DNA of 64,000 nt, taken from contig CP154954.1 in assembly GCA_039621445.1 (NCBI GenBank), positions 12,952,716 through 13,016,715 of the forward strand, written 5' to 3'. The notes under the pieces are model-generated. The model did not search any database. It was not told the DNA's origin and saw nothing but the letters and a program-made list of their open reading frames with translations. Shown in pieces: positions 43,791 to 54,911 of this stretch; position 1 is the stretch's first letter, and each line of letters begins with the position of its first letter. This DNA is from Euglena gracilis. Taxonomy: Eukaryota > Euglenida > Euglenophyceae > Euglenales. The translations under genes were made by a program, and so were the position numbers.

Positions 43791-45560
43791 GGCCGAAATT
43801 GGACTAAAATTTTTTTGACCCGCTGTAGGTGGGGGTCCGCAACCTGGAGCCATCAGGTGATGATTTCTGTGTAAGTGGATGGCAACCGGTGGCCCATTTG
43901 CGTGAAGATAAAAAAAACATTGATATCTGATCGCACACATTGCAACTGAGCAGTTACAGCGAAAAATGGCCTAATTAGGCCTAAAATGGGCTAAAAATGG
44001 CCCAAAATGGAAACAAAATGCGGTGTGAATGTTTTATGACCCGTTGGATATTTTTGTTGTGAGTGGAGCTTGAAACACTTTGAATGACTTTTTGACCTCC
44101 TGCAAATGTGAAATGGATTCCATCATCTTGAATGGTTTATATGGCAAATGATTGTCTCTTCTGATATGTGGTGGGATCCATGCTCATGGCTTCAGCAAGC
44201 TTCTCCTGCAAGGACTTAAAATCGAGGCACCTGGAACACTCCTTTAAATTTTATTGAAAAGGTAAGCAATTGAATTGAAAAAATATTCGATTTTCCCACA
44301 CCTTCAGTTCTATTTTAGCACGTTTACTTTGCACATTTGAGCAATTGTCCCACGATGAATGTGTGTGTATATATGTATATATTATATTGTATTATATATA
44401 TATTATATATAATATATTTAATTCTATAATTAATAATATAATATATATATATATATTATATAATAATATTTTCAATTTTTAAAGTTTTTTGAGCTGGAAA
44501 AGTAGAAGGTTTGCAATCAGCGCTATTGTATTTCCTCAGAACAGGGTTTTGCATCCATACCAGACAACATTTTGTCCAACATCTTTTTTTCACAGGATTT
44601 GTTTATGTCCAATAGTTTTCATCAAATGCACAGGAGTTCACTGAACCATGATGTTTTTTTCTCTTGGTCCATTGCTTGATTTTGGCCCATCCAACTAGAG
44701 GAAGTTGTGAGGTTCGTGTGCTCCGCTACATTCTTATACCTGCGGCATCTAGGTTTTTCGGCCAGTGGCACACTCCTCTTAAAAGCATGAATGCATACAT
44801 GCATGCATTTGAAAAATTTTGCGGGAAAACACCTATGAAATGACTGGGCACTACTGGGCGCACTGTTCATGAGTGGGGCGACTGGCTTTGCTGACACTCA
44901 TGGGTGGGGTTCCGTGCATACATTCATTTAGTGACTGGGGGGGAACTTTTTCCCGGGCCTAAAAAAAATGACCAACCAATGACCCCCCCCCCCCAGGATG
45001 GTTAACCACCCACCTGCCCACTCAAAATCCGGCCAAAATCGACGGGGCCTCTGGAACCACCCGGGGGGGGGTGCGCCATGGGTCAGAATTTCGCAGCATT
45101 TTTTTTGCTTCTTCAGCAACCCACCCACCCACTCTCGGAATCCCCCTGGAGGAGTGGTCGCATAGGTGTTAAGGTAAGGTTCCATGACTGGGCGTGATTT
45201 CGGCCACATCTAGCCACGTTTGGCCCCATTTATCCTTTCTTCTCCCTTTTTGTCCGCTTCTGGCCATCTTTGGCCGTTTGTATTTATGCCTGTTTTGGAG
45301 TATTTTTGTCATTTTTTACCCACCGTTGACCTTGACCATTTTTGGCCTGTTTTGACCTTTTCTGAAACTGGGATTTCTGTGTGTGGACTGGTTGTGAGTG
45401 AGCGTGACTGGGCATGACTGAGTGCGACTGCGTCTGGGATTCTGGATGACCATAGGTGCTTGGTGGGGAATAATTCCTTAAAAATTTCTTTTAACTCGCG
45501 TTCACACACGTTTCGATGTGTTCTGGTATAAATCCTGAAACTAAAATGTGGAACCATCCC
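43791..45560. other. Unassigned stretch specific to unit 2
   Basis: Contains GGCC-N-AAAATGG words (43,790-44,010), a TA-rich tract and C/G runs at 44,984-45,070. Minus frames at 44,622-44,897 and 44,928-45,209 are short and unremarkable. No gene supported. Confidence 0.4.
44369..44470. repeat. TA/ATT-rich microsatellite
   Basis: About 100 bp of TATATT and ATATAT words. Confidence 0.9.
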
Positions 45561-45579
45561 ACAGGCCACAAAATGGGGT

Positions 45580-45813
45580 ATGTCGAAGACAAAACGCAGC
45601 ACACATCATGTCTGCCAAATAATTGCAAAAAAGTCTGCAGTTGCCGCTCAAAGGCGAGTTGAATATAGTGAAGGTTGCTCCGTGCTCTCAGATGGTGCTT
45701 GTATATTTTTTTCACATTCTAATTATACCTGTATCTCAAAGATTGCGATGTTTGCGAGCACTCGGGGTTCCCCAACTGGAAAAAAGTGCTGGCTTGAACA
45801 AAGTGTTGGCTAA
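45580..45813 (+). CDS. Hypothetical 77-codon ORF
   Basis: ATG-initiated plus frame reading QIIAKKSAVAAQRRVEYSEG then CISKIAMFASTRGS. It is protein-like but short, and overlaps the tail of the minus frame at 45,719-46,225. No copy in unit 1. Unknown. Confidence 0.25.
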   Translation: MSKTKRSTHHVCQIIAKKSAVAAQRRVEYSEGCSVLSDGACIFFSHSNYTCISKIAMFASTRGSPTGKKCWLEQSVG

Positions 45814-46225
45814 AGAAAGGTGGGGTCCACCGGTTGGCAGTTGGACCCGGTTGGTAAAACAAGCAACCAAAGTTCAAATACATTGGGCTTGTTGGGACTT
45901 TTCGGTGAATCTTTTGAGTATATATTTGAATATATTGAAAAATATGAAAACACTTCAAAATGCTTTTGTTATGCGCCATTTTTTTGCGTTCAAAAAAATT
46001 CTTCTGCGTTAAGTTCTTTTTCTTGGTCCAGCCCAGCTTCGTCGCGAAGCCCCACAGGGAAGCGTCTGCAGCTGCTTGTAGCTGGGACCAGAATAAGGTC
46101 CCCTCGGGCTTAAGAAAACCTTTGGTGATGCTTTGCTGATTTTTGTGACCCAATGCCTCCAAGATGACCAAATAACAAAAGGATGGTAAATCAGTTTCAG
46201 CGTGAAGCACCACATTTTTTTCCAT
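45719..46225 (-). CDS. Hypothetical 168-codon intact ORF
   Basis: Starts at ATG (46,225) in the context AAAAAAATGG-like on the minus strand, and reads LPSFCYLVILEALGHKNQQS, then SQLQAAADASLWGFATKLGW and a lysine-rich TKKKNLTQKNFFERKK. The second half (ILKCFHIFQYIQ onward) is less protein-like and may be read-through of an exon end. It sits in DNA specific to unit 2, just before R4'. No family recognised; it is one of the better intact single frames in the window. Confidence 0.4.
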   Translation of the reverse strand: MEKNVVLHAETDLPSFCYLVILEALGHKNQQSITKGFLKPEGTLFWSQLQAAADASLWGFATKLGWTKKKNLTQKNFFERKKMAHNKSILKCFHIFQYIQIYTQKIHRKVPTSPMYLNFGCLFYQPGPTANRWTPPFFSQHFVQASTFFQLGNPECSQTSQSLRYRYN

Positions 46226-49200
46226 TCGCGGTTATTCATTTAGCACTCATCTTTTCCAGGTCTTTTCAGGAGAGGTGCATCACCATCCCAGAATGATTTT
46301 GCTGCAAATAGCTGTTGATCAAACCCTGGTCAATCAGGGCACCAGACGAGGCCACCGGAGGCAGAGCACAAAATTCAAAACTCAACTCAAAACAGAAAAG
46401 GGCTCGCCCAGACCCCAGGGATGCAATTCCCCCAACCTACGCACTCAATGTCCAGCCTACCTCTCAGCATTTCAGCATTGAAATGCGCTGCACCGATTCA
46501 GTTCTTGACTGGGGGGCACACCTCTTGCAATCTGAGGTGTGCCACTGGTTGAATGACTCTCCTTCCCAGCCTGCCACGGGGTTGCCTCCGGGCTATGCCG
46601 GACCTCCTTCCCCCCCCCCAACCCTGACCGCTTTGTGTGCACCAGTGGTGCTGGTTTGACCTCGCTGAACCATCAAATGTGCTGGAGGGAGCCGCCTGTG
46701 GGACGCTTCACAGGCGAATTTCCACGATTCCAGTAACTTTGTTTGGGAGATTGGCGAAGGTTGTTTTGTTCTTGTTCCAATAATCGGGAAGCGGTCAGTG
46801 CTGTATGAACCAGGCATTTCCCCCTGACCATGGGATAAAAAATTGCAAGCGATGTAAAGCAAATCTCGGAAATTCAATCAGAGCCGCCATGGAGGCCTTT
46901 CAAACCCACGGGGACATGTACCTCCCCACAACGTGGGAACGTGCCTTTGGCCATGTTGCCTGCCAGAGCAGAAACACAAAGGAGTTCCCATAGAGATGGC
47001 ATTTTTCCCCCCTGGCACTATCCGTGTCGGGTGTGCCGCTCTCTACTCCTGTGACATCCCCCTCCCCTGGCGAAGGGGGCAGTGCTTGGGGGGGGGGCTG
47101 ACCTGGTTTTTTTTAAAGTATCTGAAGCATATCTTCAAATATTTTTTCACTGCTGTTTTATTTTTTCTGCTTTTTTCAAGCTTGCAGATCTGGGGCTGGC
47201 AAAGGACAAAAGCCCCAGATTAACGAATTCTTTACGTATTTAATTTTTTTTTGCTGTTTCCCTCCTCAGTCGGTCAGAAATGCCCCAAAGGAGTGGGGAT
47301 GTCTGCTTGTCTCCTCCCCCTTCGCCGGAAAATTGCCGCCATGGCGTCCACGTCGTCATTCGCCTCCCAGTCATGTGCCCCGGGCACTGTACCAGCCCCT
47401 CACTCGCCCCGGCACACTGTATTCTGCCTCGATCGCCTCCATTCCCAGGGTGGGACACGACGCCGGTTGCCCAGGCGTGGGGATGCCATTTTCCAGAAAG
47501 GGGCCAATGGAAGCTGAGTACCAGCCTCGGTACATCGTCGTGGATTTGGCCTCCCTGTCTGAACCCCGGATATCAGGATATTCGCCTCGCACTTTCTTTT
47601 TGACAATTCAGGATTCTTGAATAATGAAGGTGTCCATTTCCCCATTGGACCACAGAGCCCCCCCCCCATCAGGCTTATGGTTGGGACAATTTAGTGTGGT
47701 ATATTATTTGCGGTTATAAGACGCTGTTCCTCAAACTCTTTTTTTTGTGCAGGTTGTTTTATTTTTTGCAAGGTTTTGTTGTATGTGCGTGTGTTGATTT
47801 TGAGAGATTTACTTGGAAACTGATTCAATTTTCCAATTTGGGATCCAATTTTCAGCTGAGACCTTTTTTTGCCAGAATCGAAGTTTTCAAATCCTTATAT
47901 TTCTTATATAAATACGTTCTGTTTATTGACAATTTGATAACAGCAGCTTTCTTTTAGGTGGCCCAATCGTTTAGTCTGGAACCAATTTTCTGTATAATTT
48001 CCGAATTGCGTTTTGCATCTCGTTTCTAGCTTATTTTTTTTCTACAGCTAAATGTATTGTAGATCATTTGTAAAATTCCTGATCCACAAATATCCACCCC
48101 CAATCGACAGACGTGCGACTTTTGCATTTCCAACTCAGGCGAAATGTAATTTGATGTGAACTCAGGGAGTGGGTTCGGATCCCCCTTCGGGTCGCCCAGT
48201 CTCCCCCTCGGGTTTCCAAGTACGCTCCACCAGTCCACGGCCACAGGGATCTGTGAAAATTGACGGGGCGAAATTTTTTTCCCAGTAAAAATGGTGAAAC
48301 CGCGGCTCGTTTTTTTTTTGTGTCCCGTTCTCTACCGGTGCTGCCGGCCCACCCTGGCGGTCTCTCCCTCCCGCCGTCGTGCCTCTGCCACTTGGCTGAG
48401 ACGCTCCCCCCTCCGGTCTGCACGGCAGCGCTGACTGCACCGCCAGTGCACCGGGCCTTCCACACGCGCTTAGCCGCCGCGAGTCGCACACTCTTGGGTG
48501 GCAATGAAATATTTCCACCCCTGGACTGACCCTATGTAGAAAGCCATCAACAACCGTTCACATGTCTCTGTCTTTTGCTCTTTGCCAATTTCATCATTTT
48601 AATGCATTTTTTCCCGAAATTTTTACGGCTTTTTAAGGTTTTTTTAAGACATTTTAGGTCATTTTAAGGCTTTTAAGGCGCTATTTTCCAGGATGGTCTA
48701 CGGGTTATCCAACCAACGTTTTTGATTTTGAATGTTCTCCAAAATCAAAAAGTCTGAGGAACACATTTTTTTTGAGTTTTGGTTCGACAAATAATGTTTC
48801 AGCGATGCCAGAAATCATCTTCTTACTGGAGTTGGCTCATTTTTGGCGAGGTTTTGTGCCTTGCTATTTGTTCGGTCGGAGAAAATTCTGCCAGTCCAAG
48901 ATTTTAAGGCATTTTAAGGCGTTTTTGGCAAAAACTTTCTGGTATATTAAAAGTATTATATATAGTGTAGGTATTATTCTGGTGCCTTAAAAGGAATAAT
49001 GCCTGGCCAGGAGGAAGGTGCTGGGGGTGAACTGTGCCAGCCAGATGGGGCCAGACGGAGTCAGACAGGAAACACCACAGCAAGTCCCGTGAAAAAGAAT
49101 CCACCCAATGAAAGCAACCCCTTCGTGAGTATCTTTTAAATTTCCGCAACCCTTTCAATAATTTGTCCTGAAACCTTAATGCAAGCAACCTTCAAATAGA

Positions 49201-50607
49201 AACAACCGCTAACCAGATGCCATGAAGATAAATTTTATGAAAATTGCATTGAGCGACTGAAAAAAGCAATCCAAATTTGAGCAACCCCCGAATTTTGATC
49301 AATTTAAACCTTTTTTCGGAAACACATATGTAGGACTGGTGTTTCGGGGGATTTAACAATCGAAGCAGGGGACAGACATGGGACAGACATGCCTTTTTCT
49401 CCTCTTCTAAGATACAATGTGCCATTGCTTGCCCGTGCCAGGAACAATACACACAAATATTGACGTGTTTTGAACAGGGGGGTGTGTTTCGCTTGCTAGT
49501 TCAGGGGAGGGTGTCTCTCCTCTAAACAACCCCCCCCCCTCAGTGCTTCGCCCTTTGGCTTGTTTTGCTCATGGCCCAAAAAAACCCGTTAACCAGCAAA
49601 ATTGTCCTCTTAAGATTCATCCCCCGGCCTTCTCTTCATCTGTACTGGGTCAAAGCGCTGGGTGGGGGTTATGTCAAAAAAGCACTGCAATTTTGACTAG
49701 GCAGAATGCATCTCTTTACACTGCGCTCTCAACCTGGCGATGGTTCTGATGTGCAAGTTGAATTATTTACATTTTTTTGCACAACCCAAAACTGTAAATT
49801 TTTTCGAATTTTTTTTGGGAACTCGCCAAAATGAAGTTGCATAAACATATTTTTCGACCAATTCCATATCAGCAGTAATTGCATCATAAAATATGCAAAT
49901 TGTGCAAACCAACCATGCCATTTTGCATATTCCGTGTCAGGTTTTCTTTTGGTGAAGCATTTTCGCTGTTTATTCGTTTTTTTTTGAAGAAAAAGAAAAT
50001 GATTATGTTGTGTTTATGTTATGTTAAAAAATGGTTGTGTTGTGTTATGTTTTTTTATTCCTGGCACAGAAAAGTGCAAATAATTTTCTGAAGAACACAT
50101 TGTGTTTGCATATGGTGATGGTTTATTTGCAGCATTTGCACACATTAATCACCCAAAGACACCAGCAATGTTTGTGTGGACAGAGTTATAAGAAAACAAG
50201 TGAAATAATACCACAGTTTCATCACATTTATTTTCCAGCTCCAAACGTTAAGGCTCTTGGTTTGTTTTAAAGTGGTTGGGGCACAAATGCGAATATCGTC
50301 CATGTATGTAGTTGCGGACATTGACATCATTTTTATTGTGGTGTGGATGTCACAGAGTTTGGATATAATAGTCACTGAACTCTACTGGTAACCGATTGCA
50401 GTCCTCCTATGTGTTTTATCCCCTCACCAACAACCAGTCGACCACCGGTGGCATATTTAACAGCGCTTTCTACCTATTTATTTTGTTGCATGTGAATTTC
50501 CACTCTTTTCGGAACCAAAAACCTTCACAACGCAGGGCTTCGGAAAGCAACCAAAAGGGTGGGTATGTTACCCCACCCCCGGAAAACCACGTCCCGCTGA
50601 CAGTAGT

Positions 50608-50818
50608 GTATATACAAACATGCATACAAAACATACACATATATGCCTGATATATGCCATACATATATAGATATGTGCATATACACGTAAATGTACATAT
50701 ACATATGTCCAAACAGCTGCCATGTGTATACATATACACATGTATATACGTATGTATAATGTATATGTGTATACATACACATGTGTAATACACACATGCA
50801 TACACATACGTAAACATG
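50608..50818. repeat. TATACA/TATGTG microsatellite
   Basis: About 210 bp of alternating purine-pyrimidine ATACATAT / TATGTGTA words, self-complementary and able to form hairpins or Z-DNA. Confidence 0.9.
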
Positions 50819-51134
50819 CACACCCCCGGGGGGGCCAAGTAGAGTGATCCAGGGGGGGGGTCGTAGAGAGTGATCCGCGCCTGGGCGTTTTGTCCCTGGG
50901 GTCCACCCCTCTGTCAAACATATCGTGAAATTGAAAGTAAAGATTAAGATTATTTAAATAAAATTTGAATTGCAGATTTATATTTAAATTGCAGACCAAA
51001 TTTAAAACAACGACTCTCCCAAAAAATATATGTCATTGTTTGCACAACCATTCATGATCACACAGTTGTATGTCCGTTATGGCGTCTGACACAGTACAAT
51101 AAGCAACACTTTTTGTTGCGGGGTCCGTCCACAG

Positions 51135-51240
51135 GGCTTTTTGTTCCTGCGACGCGTGCCAATGACCGCCAGCAAAGCCACTTCGCCATGGCCGCTGAAG
51201 GGCCCGGTTGCCAGGTGGACCGCGACCAGATGGGCCCGGG
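51135..51240 (+). CDS. GC-rich exon-like segment, unknown protein (copy 2)
   Basis: Counterpart of 22,771-22,935. It again follows an acceptor (GTCCGTCCACAG) and reads FLRRVPMTASKATS, with 27 bp less than copy 1, in frame. The minus frame ALLAVIGTRRRNKKP is also open. Either strand could be the coding one. Confidence 0.35.
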
Positions 51241-51245
51241 GGGCA

Positions 51246-51702
51246 GTCAACTATAGCTAAAATGGCCTAAAATGGCCTATAATGGCCTAAAATGACTTTT
51301 TGACCCCCTATCTTAGGCGGCACGAATTGCCCAAATTTTTTGGCAGTTTTTGAGTGTTTAAATTGCGCGGGTTTCCGAGTACATTGGCCAGGTGTTCTCC
51401 CGCTCTTTTCTGTTTTTCACATTTTTGGGCCGTTTTGGGGGGGTGTTTGCCCAAACTCCCCTTTTACGGCCATAAATTTATAAAATCGTTCATTTATCAA
51501 ATGACTGAAAACAGACATAAACGTGCTCAAAATTTTCAGTTCACATCAGCGCCTAAAATTTTTGAGCACAAAAGTGTGGGGAAGCGGGCGGGGGCGGGCA
51601 GCCGGTCGACCCAGGGCCGGAGGCGGGCGGCGGCGGAGGGTTGGAAGAGCCAAGAGCCGTCCCGCCCTGGCCCACGTAGTACCCATTCACCACTCCGCGG
51701 CC
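51246..51702. promoter_or_regulatory. GGCCTAAAATG repeats, then a GC-rich upstream region
   Basis: 51,258-51,295 holds GGCCTAAAATG words. 51,575-51,702 is strongly GC- and CpG-rich (CGGGCGGGGGCGGGCAGCCG) and directly precedes an ATG, so it could be promoter or 5' UTR of the following exon. No TATA box is apparent. Confidence 0.35.
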
Positions 51703-51964
51703 ATGCCGCGGGAGATCATGGAGCTGCAGGTGGACGCGGTGGTGGTGGAGATGCTGGACGGACTGAGCGACGCGGACGTGTACCCGGAGCAGCTGCGGGC
51801 GGCTGTGGAGCAGGGGGGTCCCGTTCGTGGCGACGGGAAGGCGTTCGCCATCGGGGTGCTGCAGCAGGCGCTGGTGAAGACCATGGACGTCCCGGAGGAC
51901 CTTCGCCGGGTGGACGTGACGCTGCACCATCCGGTCAAGGCCGCTGCCGACCGCACTTACCCAG
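51703..51964 (+). CDS. GC-rich first exon of an unknown gene
   Basis: The ATG at 51,703 has a favourable context (GCGGCCATGC). The frame is strongly protein-like with GC-ending codons: MPREIMELQVDAVVVEMLDG, then DADVYPEQLRAAVEQ, AFAIGVLQQALVKTMDVPED and RRVDVTLHHPVKAAAD. About 87 residues are good before the sequence changes to a G run and CCGCAT repeats; the frame stays formally open to 52,233. No splice donor is obvious at the end, so the gene may be truncated by the repeat and hAT insertion. Acidic/hydrophobic helical composition; no known domain. Confidence 0.55.
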
Positions 51965-51984
51965 GGGGGGGGAAATTATGTGGT

Positions 51985-52203
51985 CCGCATTATTCCGCAT
52001 TATTCCGCATTTTTCCGCATTTCCGCATTATTCCGCATTATTCCGCATTTTTCCGCATTTTTCCGCATATTTTCCGCATTTTTTTTGTAAATTTTCCGCA
52101 TTTTTCCGCATTTTCGCATTTGACCGCATTTTTTCCGCATTTTTCCGCATTTTGCCGCATTTTTCCGCATAATTTCCGCATTATCCCGCATTTTCCGCAT
52201 TTC
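51985..52203. repeat. CCGCATTTTT minisatellite
   Basis: About 20 units of 8-12 bp (CCGCATTTTT, CCGCATTATT, CCGCATTT). It lies between the truncated GC-rich exon and the transposase. Confidence 0.95.
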
Positions 52204-53990
52204 AACCATGCCAACAGAAATGTATTTGTTTAGTCTCCAAAGCTGGTTGCTGTTTGTCTCTGCGGAGCACATTCTTAAATCTCTGTGGGTTAATGCCCAT
52301 TGGTTTCTTTGTGTGCCTCACAAATTGCACGGCATAGGCAGTTTGATGAAGTCTGACCGCTCTTTTGAAGGGCAAGGATGGATGGACGTTGTATGTTTCC
52401 AGAAAGGGTGGATTTATTTCCTTAAGGACCGCCCCCCTTTCGGCCAAAGGGCCGGCCAAGGGTCAGGCTGGGACTTGAACGGGGGCAAAATTTTAACAGT
52501 CAATAAAACACAGTTTTCGATGATTTGGGTGGATGGGCGATGGTTCAAGGGTGCCAGGAATCAATTTTTTTCCTGATGTCGACCTGTTCTCGCTGAAAAA
52601 TGCCAAAAATTCTTGCCCATTTTATTGTATATTTTTCACTGAGTGTGCTGGGACAGCAGAGTTTTTTTTTTATTTGCTTAAGGACCGCCCTGATGTTCAT
52701 GCATGGTTTTCACATACCATTGTTGCCCCACTCGCTTCTTTAATCGATGATTTGTTTGCCACATATTCTTTGCTGAAATGTCCCGCTCATGCTGCCAGGC
52801 GCCGTCGTTGGGTCGCTCACCTCAAGGCGCACCTGCATGCGGTGACATTGCCACCGCAAGTTGTGTGCACCCGATGGAACGCCTGGCGTGACATGGTTTC
52901 TGGTTGCGGAAAAGCAGAAGTCATGGTTGACCGCGCTTTGTGGCATCTAGACAACTTTCAATTGTGGGGCACGTTTCTTGCAGACGAAGCAAAGAAAATG
53001 CCGTGGAAGCCCAAGGAGTCAGAAAAGGGTAAGCAGAAATCCAAGGAGATCCCCCCGTTGTTGCATCGGGTTGCAAAGTCACAGGAAACCCATGGGAAGG
53101 GCTTGTTATTGCGGCTGGTTTTCATTTCAGACCATGGGGAGCCTTTGGATATTTGTTTGAATTGTGCGCAGGCTGACCGTCCTGTAGCTTGTTATTTGTA
53201 TGACTATTTGATGAACCTCAACCAAGCTTTTGCTCAATCACGTTGTTACAATGGTTTTTTTGACATAATCTTTTTGAGCAATCGCTTTTCATCAAGGCGC
53301 TTTGGGACAGCACAATTTCATCTGCGCAGTTTTCACCCCGCTTGGAAGAGCAACTGACCCTTCTTTCATCGTTCAGGACCCTTTTTTTCAAAAGGGTCCT
53401 AGTTCAGGTGCAAGCCCAGTTTCTGCGTGATATGTTCATCAGAGTTTTGAAATCGTTGCAGGACGGTTTGAATGTTCGCTTTGAGAAAAGCAAGGAACAA
53501 ATTGAGTTTTATCGTCAACTTCGTGTGCTCAACCCAAATAATTTGCCTCTTATGTCATCAGCTCCCACAGATTACTCAGCGTTGCGTTTGGATGGATGTG
53601 ATGAAGATTTCATACAATATTTGCAATGCACAAAAAGGGATATTGACGGCCCAGAGGAGTTAATTGAATGGTGGAAGACACACCGGACATCTCTTTTTCG
53701 TGAACGTGTTTTGTTTCTGATTTCCTCCCCGGTCGCCACTGCAAGTGTGGAAAGGTTTTTTTCCATTTGCGGACAGCTGGATGCCGATCAGTGGGCTTTG
53801 TCACATAATGCACGGAGGTTGGAATTCATGCTTCAATTTAATGGTGATTTGTCTGGGCGTTTCACCTCCCTCTGTGTGGGTTTCTGTGTAAACAAACAGG
53901 GCACTTTTTACATGGAAACCCGCACACCCACCCTGTTCTAAAATCAAATGTGAGTGTTGCATTGCACCCTGTGAGCTTTATTGTAAATCC
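52204..53990 (+). mobile_element. hAT transposon relic
   Basis: Defined by the transposase remains at 52,208-53,941. I could not find matching CAGG-type terminal inverted repeats or an 8-bp duplication around it, so the true ends are unknown and may be deleted. No copy in unit 1. It could be related to the source that once mobilised the MITEs at 12,641, 15,660 and 28,354, but there is no sequence link. Confidence 0.75.
52208..53941 (+). pseudogene. hAT-superfamily transposase, frameshifted
   Basis: Three overlapping plus frames make up one protein: 52,208-52,576, 52,533-53,357 and 53,342-53,941. The first has FLCVPHKLHGIGSLMKS, resembling the Cys/His region of hAT RNase H-like domains. The second has ARRRRWVAHLKAHL and CTRWNAW, typical of the conserved block before the insertion domain. 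The third ends with the dimerisation region: EELIEWWK, then SSPVATASVERFFSICGQL and LSHNARRLEFMLQFN. Shifts occur near 52,560 and 53,350, and the word TTAAGGACCGCCC appears twice (52,429 and 52,679), suggesting an internal insertion or intron. No BED zinc finger is visible upstream. Not functional as read. Confidence 0.9.
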
Positions 53991-54120
53991 AGAGAAGATG
54001 TTGCTGTTTTTTTTAATGTCTCAAGAATATAAGGGCTCAGTTGTTGTCAAATGTGGTCATGGAGTCAATCAGACAAACATAATTGAGCCAAGGGGTACAT
54101 TGTGTGATTGACAAGACCTC
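53942..54120. other. Short AT-rich spacer
   Basis: Between the transposase stop and the GC-rich minus gene. No terminal repeat identified. Confidence 0.5.
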
Positions 54121-54841
54121 CTAGGCGGAAAACCGTGCACTTGCCGTGCGGAGCATCATCGTCACGCCAACCGAACTGACGGGGAACAGAGTAGGCACCC
54201 TGAACCCAGCGCGGTGAAGTTGCGGTTGTAGCTGGACTGGGCGGGGTCCGTGCCCTACCGCAGCCAGCAGAAGTTGTCTAGCCACGGCACACACTGGTGG
54301 CCGTCCAACGCCCGCAGCACCGCCTCCCGGGCCTTCCGGGCCCGCTCCCGCACCAGCTCCTCGGTGGGGCCCACCTGCCCGGCGGGGCGCAGCAGCCAGC
54401 GAGTGGCGTGGGGCAAGTCCTGCAGCGTCTGCTGCGCCGGAGCGGGGGCGCTGCTCCGGCTCCCCCGGAGCAGGAGCAGCGCTGCTCCGGCTCTGCTGGA
54501 GCCGGAGCAGCGCATGACCACCTCGCCGGCATGACCACCTCGCCGTCGCAGCGTCCGCCACAGCGCCAGCAGTCCGTCCGTGAACCGGGCCATCCACATC
54601 GGCCGTTCTGAGGGGGGCCGGTTGTACTCCCGCCAGACCTCCCTCAGGCTGCGACGGGATCGGCGGTTGTCCCTGACGGCCAGACGACCCGTATCCACCA
54701 GGTTGATGGCTCCCTGGTGACCCCGGTGAAGGGCGTCCTCCAGGATCGCCCAGCCGTCAGCCGGGGGGTGGGGGGGGCACCGGCCAGGTACTCCCGCAGT
54801 TGCTCCGGCTGCAATACAAGCGTCTCAGAGGTGGCCGCCAT
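54121..54841 (-). pseudogene. GC-rich gene of unknown function, one or more frameshifts
   Basis: Starts at an ATG (54,841) in AAAGAAATGGCGG. Reads MAATSETLVLQPEQLREYLA, then a C-run at about 54,767-54,780 shifts the phase, after which ADGWAILEDALHRGHQGAIN and LREVWREYNRPPSERPMWMA follow. A hairpin-rich insert (54,448-54,546) keeps the frame. Then TLQDLPHATRWLLRPAGQV, RKAREAVLRALDGHQCVPWL and DNFCWLR end at a stop (54,255), after which GTDPAQSSYNRNFTALG continues in the same frame. The DNF...GTDP...NRNF pattern hints at an enzyme or transposase-like core, but I cannot name it. Neighbour of the hAT relic; may be unrelated host gene. Confidence 0.55.
54448..54546. repeat. Hairpins and 17-bp tandem duplication inside the GC-rich gene
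   Basis: 54,448-54,482 (GCGCTGCTCC ... GGAGCAGCGC) and 54,481-54,511 (GCTGCTCCGGCTC ... GAGCCGGAGCAGC, 13-bp perfect stem) are adjacent hairpins. GCATGACCACCTCGCCG follows twice (54,513-54,546). The pattern suggests a foldback insertion. Confidence 0.85.
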
Positions 54842-54911
54842 TTCTTTTCAGGGTCTGAGATCGTAAAAATTTTCAAGCCTATTGTACACGTTCAAGAATG
54901 TGGGTGAGTGA

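Larger units (their letters stand above)
46310..51245. repeat. Block R4', second copy
   Basis: Collinear with 18,690-22,945 (landmarks GCACCAGACGAGGCCACCGG at 46,340, CAGAAATGCCCCAAAGGAG at 47,275, TTTTGCATTTCCAACTCAGG at 48,120, ATAATGCCTGGCCAGGAGG at 48,996, GCAGTCCTCCTATGTG at 50,397). It is longer because of extra sequence at 49,350-50,050 and 50,600-50,900. The part 50,062-50,265 is inverted relative to unit 1. No convincing gene apart from the GC-rich end. Confidence 0.8.

Noticed and set aside
51985-52203. CRISPR-like array
   Set aside because: The 8-12 bp CCGCAT units have no spacers; it is a minisatellite, and the DNA is eukaryotic.
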